A stretch of DNA of 64,000 nt from a virus, in the IMG/VR virus record IMGVR_UViG_3300048838_001106, positions 92,270-156,269 of that record; one strand, 5' to 3'. The notes beneath the pieces are model-generated. The model was not told where the DNA came from. It searched no databases and saw only the letters and a program-made list of their open reading frames with translations. This document shows, in pieces, positions 61,101 through 64,000 of this stretch (the stretch's first letter is position 1; the number at the start of each line of letters is the position of its first letter). The translations under genes and the position numbers were made by a program.

Positions 61101-62911
61101 TCGTACCTTTTTAGTGTGTTCTTTGTGTCTCCAGGTTTACGGTCTGGCGCCATGCTGTAGCGCAGCTCAGGTGCGGCCTTCTTCAACGCATAGGGTCTGA
61201 TGTACACGTAGTCGTCATCGACGCGCTCAACAGTGCCGTCAATCGGGGACACCGGCACGGTCATGTTCCCAAAGATGTTCTCCACAGACCTGTCCCCAGA
61301 CCAGCTCTTGACCTGGACGAACGGCTGCTCTCGTTCTTTGAGCGGCAAAGCTTGCGTCTGAAACTTTGCGCCCATGATGTTTCGGTTGCCCTGCGCAGAG
61401 TTCAAAAAAGGCACGAGGTTCGTCGTAGGAGAGTACATCGAAGCTGCCGACGGAATAACGTAGTCAACTTCGGTCACACTTACGCTCTGGACTTTTCCGT
61501 CTTTCATGGCGCTGATTTTTCTTCTCCCCGACATGTCTTGCTGAGGAAAGGCAATCACTTTCGATGACAATTCGTCGGCGCGCTTGAACTCCACTTTGTT
61601 GGTCTTCATATTCTTCATTGGCGCATACATATTGCCTGAGCTGTCGCGCACTGTGTGCATCGCTGTGCGGATATCGACACCGGCTTTCCCAGACTCCGGC
61701 GTACGGATCGGGTCCAACACTCCCAGGTGCGAGTGATGCACATCGCGCGCTTCGTCTGGAACAGCTAGCATCGAAGAAATTCCGCCTTCACCAAGCGACG
61801 TTACTTTCACGGAACTGTCGATAATCTCCATGGGGTTAATCTGCATTGGCGTAGCAGCCAGCGCGCTCGTGGTGATGAATGAAGTAATCGACTTTGTGAA
61901 CGGAGAGTTCGGCAGTATGCCAGATATTTTTGGTGCATCACCTGCTCTTTTGAGCTTCGTGCCGACCTTGCGCTTCAGGTCGCGCATCGCATCCTTCTCG
62001 ATGCGCTCCTGCATAAACGTCTCAGCAGTGTGCAGTGTCTTAAACGCTGTGGAATCTCGGTCGTCCTGTTCTTCTTTCCCATTGAACACGTGTAACAATT
62101 TCTGGCTTGCACGAAGCAACCCGAGAGGATTTACGCTGGCCATGCTGATGCCGAGCGTGATTTGCGTAACCTGAGGGTCGAGCACAGTCGCGTCGTACGT
62201 GGATCGAATAGCTTCGACCATGTATTCCCTCGTCGGATTAGCGACCTTAGAGTACGGCGGCGCAAGCTGCTTATACAGTGCTGCTAGCGCGCGGTCTTCT
62301 GCGCCCATACTATGCTGCTTGTTGATCTGCGTGACCTCACGTCCCCAGAACTGCACAACTTTGGTCTCTGGAAGTCCCAATGCAAGTAAGACCGGGAACA
62401 ATGGGATACGCGTCGTTGCGTATTCCATGAAGAACACGCCTTTCTCCGGGTCCATTGACAGACGGAAGTTCTTGCCCTTTGCCAGGTTGAACGCCGCCTC
62501 AAGCTGGCCGTTGTCCCGCTGTCGTGTGTAGACACCTGGCTTAATACGAACCTGATTGGAGATAGAATAGTCGTTTCCACCAACCACGAACGTATGCCTC
62601 TCGGTCAGATAGGGGATATGTACCAGGGTTCGGGTAGACCTATCAATAACTTTACCCGTCGCCTTGTCCTTGAGCACGACTGTGCCTTTCAAGGCCTCGG
62701 TCAGTGTTCGTCCTTCAAGCAGTGCTTGCTTCTGCTCAGTCGGAGAGTACAGCGCTGGAGATGGGTCGAACTTCTCTACCTCCATGATGTACTTGTCACT
62801 GTCGATCTTGAAAGACCGCTGGATGCCCTCCATCACGTGTTCGCGTATCACGTCACGCCGGTCTTCGGCTCTAGACATCAATTCGTACAGTCTCGGTTCT
62901 TTCTCAGCCAT
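58142..62911 (-). CDS. RNA polymerase beta fused to N-terminal beta', with GNAT insert
   Basis: This 1589-residue protein is a fusion. Up to about residue 1150 it is a beta subunit: EDVIREH-type start region, GNKGVVSKIIPDDQMV with SRINPSQILETSLG, and GEEGAKSIAKMEFNALIAHN. Then beta' begins: RRQDLSGRGTIAPDHTLALD, QRPAILNRAPTLHRFNMVAA and the catalytic NADYDGDAM (about 1500), whose three Asp residues bind Mg. It stops shortly after, so the rest of beta' is in the 54714-57641 gene. Within beta, residues about 585-695 form a GNAT-like domain (VWVKPEYRRQGIARDLMQRI) placed just before a conserved beta segment ending LGKNLLVAYMPYYGYNSNDA. The frame opens at 62974; the ATG at 62911 follows GGTGAGAGC. 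Confidence 0.88.
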   Translation of the reverse strand: MAEKEPRLYELMSRAEDRRDVIREHVMEGIQRSFKIDSDKYIMEVEKFDPSPALYSPTEQKQALLEGRTLTEALKGTVVLKDKATGKVIDRSTRTLVHIPYLTERHTFVVGGNDYSISNQVRIKPGVYTRQRDNGQLEAAFNLAKGKNFRLSMDPEKGVFFMEYATTRIPLFPVLLALGLPETKVVQFWGREVTQINKQHSMGAEDRALAALYKQLAPPYSKVANPTREYMVEAIRSTYDATVLDPQVTQITLGISMASVNPLGLLRASQKLLHVFNGKEEQDDRDSTAFKTLHTAETFMQERIEKDAMRDLKRKVGTKLKRAGDAPKISGILPNSPFTKSITSFITTSALAATPMQINPMEIIDSSVKVTSLGEGGISSMLAVPDEARDVHHSHLGVLDPIRTPESGKAGVDIRTAMHTVRDSSGNMYAPMKNMKTNKVEFKRADELSSKVIAFPQQDMSGRRKISAMKDGKVQSVSVTEVDYVIPSAASMYSPTTNLVPFLNSAQGNRNIMGAKFQTQALPLKEREQPFVQVKSWSGDRSVENIFGNMTVPVSPIDGTVERVDDDYVYIRPYALKKAAPELRYSMAPDRKPGDTKNTLKRYDVHSGGINVAYASVEPKDDGSVFISGVWVKPEYRRQGIARDLMQRIEKDYKGRSITLTARPYKDGSTDVNTLVQMYKDMGYRPSDPSNPAKMHKYASKEDKDGLVRVPKSNYFPLMSKTYMHDDIKVKAGDKVTKGQVLGDNNFTVDGSLALGKNLLVAYMPYYGYNSNDAVVISESAAKKLTSLHMYKESIGLDASTSVDKKKHQIHFGVRYSRAQYEALDERGVIRKGATVNHGDLLIAGLQKTAPTAKAQMLGNLHKSLIKPFRDSGVTWDHDYPGTVQDVAVTPSMVMVTIRTEEPIQVGDKIAGRAGNKGVVSKIIPDDQMVKDEKGRPIDVLMTSAGIISRINPSQILETSLGKVVEKTGKPIQIDQFKDQDNVEWVKGLLKQHGIKDKETVYDPISGKHIPNIHVGRQFTLKMFKSTDTNYAARGVGPGYDANLQPSKGGEEGAKSIAKMEFNALIAHNARNILQETAAVKGQRNDEYWRRVQLGLPVQTPTDNFAFDKFTHTLRGAGVNVKKEGTMMTLAPLTDKDIDALASKSIKNALLVKPQTVKGIPQIAPEKDGLFDPVSTGGLEGTKYSKIELFEPIVNPMFEDPARYLLGMSGKEFTKLRNEKGAAEIRDRLNAIDLVAYERELSQQINKLSGTPLNTAVKQLKYAKALRKQGLRAGDAYVLSKIPVTPPVVRPIVPNADGTTLVADANYLYRDLMLADESMRAIPEELRFPEEMAKQRQHMHDAVGALFGTRDAVSPQNQGRGVKGHLTQITGTGSPKGGYFQSKLMRRRQDLSGRGTIAPDHTLALDQVGMPEDMAWKMYEPFIVKGMVRNGYSAVEARQQVKNRTMAAKRVLDIEIQQRPAILNRAPTLHRFNMVAAYPSLVPGKTIRLNPFAEAGMNADYDGDAMQIHVPVGDAAVKEAQGMTLSNLIFGDTSKDKLMVFPAHEALIGAYMATSGQATGPVRKFKTKDEAMAAYKRGELQLTTPVEIG

Positions 62912-63006
62912 GCTCTCACCGCCTGTTCTAATCGTTGGGAGTATACGCCTGGTTGGAGGAAATCGCCACCCCATCTGAGAGTCAAAAAATGGACACCTGT
63001 TTCTGT

Positions 63007-63012
63007 TATAAG
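63007..63012 (+). promoter_or_regulatory. phage TATAAG promoter (P6)
   Basis: GACACCTGTTTCTGTTATAAGAAGATG has the TATAAG core at 63007-63012, with TGT directly before it. AAAATGGACACCTGTTTCTG is repeated before P7, so the two promoters arose by duplication. P6 and P7 lie divergent from the RNA polymerase gene. Confidence 0.6.
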
Positions 63013-63031
63013 AAGATGTAATGAAAGATAT

Positions 63032-63077
63032 AGTTCACTGCAGATTATCACAATGGTGTGACAATTCGCAGTGAACT
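63032..63077 (+). promoter_or_regulatory. long leader hairpin after P6
   Basis: AGTTCACTGC (63032-63041) pairs exactly with GCAGTGAACT (63068-63077). Inside it, TCACA and TGTGA form a second stem around ATGG. The leader could fold into one 46-base hairpin right after the promoter. Confidence 0.6.
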
Positions 63078-63129
63078 GCACTTCCTTATGGCGGGCCCAG
63101 ATGTTCAGAAAATGAGCACCTGTTTCTGT

Positions 63130-63135
63130 TATAAG
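63130..63135 (+). promoter_or_regulatory. phage TATAAG promoter (P7)
   Basis: GAGCACCTGTTTCTGTTATAAGAAAGTG is near-identical to P6. It precedes the 63216 gene, whose ribosome site is AAAGGAG. Confidence 0.6.
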
Positions 63136-63215
63136 AAAGTGTACTGGAGAACATAGGTTATGCGGCTTATCCCTCTGCATGACTGATACACTAACAAGGG
63201 ATTAAAGGAGCCGTC

Positions 63216-63458
63216 ATGGCTGGATTCATCGTTGGAAATCCTGGTTTCAAGAAACTTGGTAAGGCCGTAGTCAAGGCGACCGTGAAAGCGGCCAAGAAAA
63301 ACCCAAAGACCGCTGCGGCGGTCGGCGGGGCCGTTGTACTCGTCGCCGTGGCGACGCAGGTTGACTATGCAACGCTTGCTTCGAAGCTGGAGAAAAGGGC
63401 AGACAAGTTGGCTGAAAACATCGAGCGCAAGCTCGATGAAATGGACAACGCGGCCTAA
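63216..63458 (+). CDS. small basic membrane protein
   Basis: This 80-residue protein has a basic amphipathic start (KKLGKAVVKATVKAAKKNPK), a membrane segment (TAAAVGGAVVLVAVATQV, about 32-49) and a charged helical tail with LEKRADKLAENIERKLDEM. A small anchored protein of this kind could act on the host membrane or nucleoid. AAAGGAG is the ribosome site, and promoters P6 and P7 lie upstream. The coding DNA has exact inverted repeats: 63308-63323, 63342-63355 and 63419-63438 with a GCAA tetraloop. No family is recognised. Confidence 0.65.
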   Translation: MAGFIVGNPGFKKLGKAVVKATVKAAKKNPKTAAAVGGAVVLVAVATQVDYATLASKLEKRADKLAENIERKLDEMDNAA

Positions 63459-63486
63459 GCTTCAGGTCACGAACAATCAAATGACT

Positions 63487-63510
63487 GGACTACGTCGCAA
63501 GACGTAGTCC
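63487..63510 (+). other. stable RNA hairpin with GNRA loop
   Basis: GGACTACGTC, loop GCAA, GACGTAGTCC: a perfect 10-base stem with a GNRA tetraloop after the 63216 gene and directly before the terminator. It could protect the mRNA 3' end. Confidence 0.7.
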
Positions 63511-63518
63511 AAGGTCTA

Positions 63519-63542
63519 AAAGAAACGCGGGGGCGTTTCTTT
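63519..63542 (+). terminator. intrinsic terminator
   Basis: AAAGAAACGC, loop GGGG, GCGTTTCTTT: a 10-base stem ending in a short T run. It follows the GNRA hairpin. Confidence 0.65.
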
Positions 63543-63580
63543 AGCTCGCTCCTCCCATCCTTTTTTAGCCTCCGAAACAC

Positions 63581-63645
63581 ACCACTCAATAGTGGTATAA
63601 GAGTATGTAATACAACAGCAAAGCCAGTCACCTGGTGTGGCTTTG
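63581..63645 (+). promoter_or_regulatory. phage TATAAG promoter with operator-like palindrome (P8)
   Basis: TAGTGGTATAAGAG has the TATAAG core at 63596-63601. The palindrome ACCACT-CAAT-AGTGGT (63581-63596) overlaps it and may be an operator. The leader has CAAAGCCA (63619-63626) facing TGGCTTTG (63638-63645). CACGGAGTTCTT precedes the ATG at 63682. Confidence 0.6.
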
Positions 63646-63681
63646 TTTGTTTCACTTGGCCACCAGGGCACGGAGTTCTTA

Positions 63682-64000
63682 TGAAGAACGTCGCACGTAT
63701 TGTTCTCGCGCTTCGGCGCATGGTTAAACCCTCCCCTGCTCCTAAGAAGAGCAGGGCTGTCACGCCCACCCCTGAGCCTCCCGTCGAGACGGTTGAGGCT
63801 GTCACGCCCACCCCTGAGCCTCCCGTCGAGACGGTTGAGGCTGCTCCCACCCCTGAGCCTCCCGTCGAGACGGTTGAGGCTGTCACGCCCACCCCTGAGC
63901 CTCCCGTCGAGACGGTTGAGGCTGTCACGCCCACCCCTGAGCCTCCCGTCGAGACGGTTGAGGCTGTCACGCCCACCCCTGAGCCTCCCGTCGAGACGGT
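63682..64000 (+). CDS. protein with 14-residue Pro/Glu/Thr/Val repeats (partial)
   Basis: The gene runs past the window end. It begins MKNVARIVLALRRMVKPSPA and has repeats of PTPEPPVETVEA with VT or A between them, encoded by 42-base units. One unit is three bases shorter. The ATG follows CACGGAGTTCTT, like its early neighbours, and P8 lies upstream. The repeats are acidic, rich in Pro and likely disordered or fibrous. Each DNA repeat contains CCGTC-GA-GACGG, and CCCTGCTC/GAGCAGGG (63734-63756) is another inverted repeat. Confidence 0.7.
63764..64000 (+). repeat. 42-base tandem repeat array
   Basis: Near-exact 42-base units encode the 14-residue repeats of the 63682 gene. The third is 39 bases, and the array continues beyond the window. 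It is a coding repeat, not a CRISPR: the units are contiguous, without unique spacers. Confidence 0.9.

Noticed and set aside
62912-62974. Extra 21 residues at the polymerase N-terminus
   Set aside because: The ATG at 62911 has the better ribosome site and begins the conserved-looking part.
62990-63022. Mini-frame MDTCFCYKKM, and its longer copy near 63117
   Set aside because: The sequence is the promoter itself, the similarity comes from promoter duplication, and there is no ribosome site.
62878-63180. A 100-residue - strand frame over the P6/P7 region
   Set aside because: It contains both promoter repeats on the opposite strand and overlaps the polymerase start. The repeated segments in it reflect the duplicated promoter.
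63467-63976. Open frame on the - strand across the 42-base repeats (Gly/Ser/Thr/Val repeats)
   Set aside because: It mirrors the repeat array of the + strand gene, which has a promoter, GGAG site and ATG. The - frame has no ribosome site.
63764-64000. Possible CRISPR array in the 42-base repeats
   Set aside because: The repeats are contiguous and coding, without unique spacers.

Overview
This window is part of a large tailed-phage genome with a contractile tail (myovirus type). The evidence is a tail sheath, tube and spike, an HK97-type capsid protein with a prohead protease, several tail-fibre genes, a lysis module and its own multi-subunit RNA polymerase. The host is probably Gram-negative: the phage carries RlpA-like, CsrA-like and M15-endolysin genes and a membrane-anchored coiled-coil protein that could be an inner-membrane spanin. 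The host genus cannot be read from the sequence. I saw no rRNA, tRNA, CRISPR array, insertion sequence or integrase.

Layout. (1) 0-3.4 kb, + strand: small early-looking genes (an HTH protein, a P-loop kinase, small membrane proteins). Most sit behind a recurring TATAAG promoter, a leader hairpin and a GGAG ribosome site, and several are closed by terminators. The coding sequences at 902-1426, 2045-2290 and 2983-3306, and again at 63.2-64.0 kb, are full of serial inverted repeats. (2) 3.4-9.4 kb: seven genes, one on + and six on -, that share a Y-x-x-G-Y/F-N-x-V-x-K-x-A-x-L-x-K-T-A peptide, usually at the N-terminus. They carry kinase-like, ADP-ribosyltransferase-like and hydrophobic segments and look like packaged, ejected effectors. 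(3) 9.5-16.7 kb, + strand: a conserved unknown, an RlpA-like protein, a Cro/XRE regulator, a CsrA-zinc-ribbon fusion, a Dda-type helicase and an M15 endolysin. (4) 16.7-26.1 kb, - strand: a spanin-like protein and a holin-like protein, then a cassette of six tail-fibre genes with duplicated boundaries, collagen-like repeats and 47-residue repeats. (5) 26.1-27.2 kb, + strand: a proline-rich protein, an HU-like protein and two small units. (6) 27.2-62.9 kb, one long - strand run. Read in transcription order it holds: RNA polymerase (beta joined to N-terminal beta', a small gene, then C-terminal beta'), internal virion proteins, prohead protease, scaffold-like and decoration proteins, major capsid protein, a strong terminator, neck proteins, sheath, tube, spike and baseplate proteins.

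How it may work together. The polymerase genes lie inside the virion-protein run, and the beta' C-terminal subunit has a long hydrophobic, Gly-rich tail. This suggests a virion-packaged polymerase that enters with the DNA and could read the TATAAG promoters; that is inference. The beta part also carries an inserted GNAT acetyltransferase-like domain. A phage-encoded CsrA-like protein with its RNA-binding residues intact could act on the leader hairpins that carry GGA motifs. Many virion proteins carry K-(T/V/M/I/E)-A motifs that may be prohead-protease sites. No portal, terminase or tape-measure gene was recognised, so those either lie outside the window or are too divergent to see.
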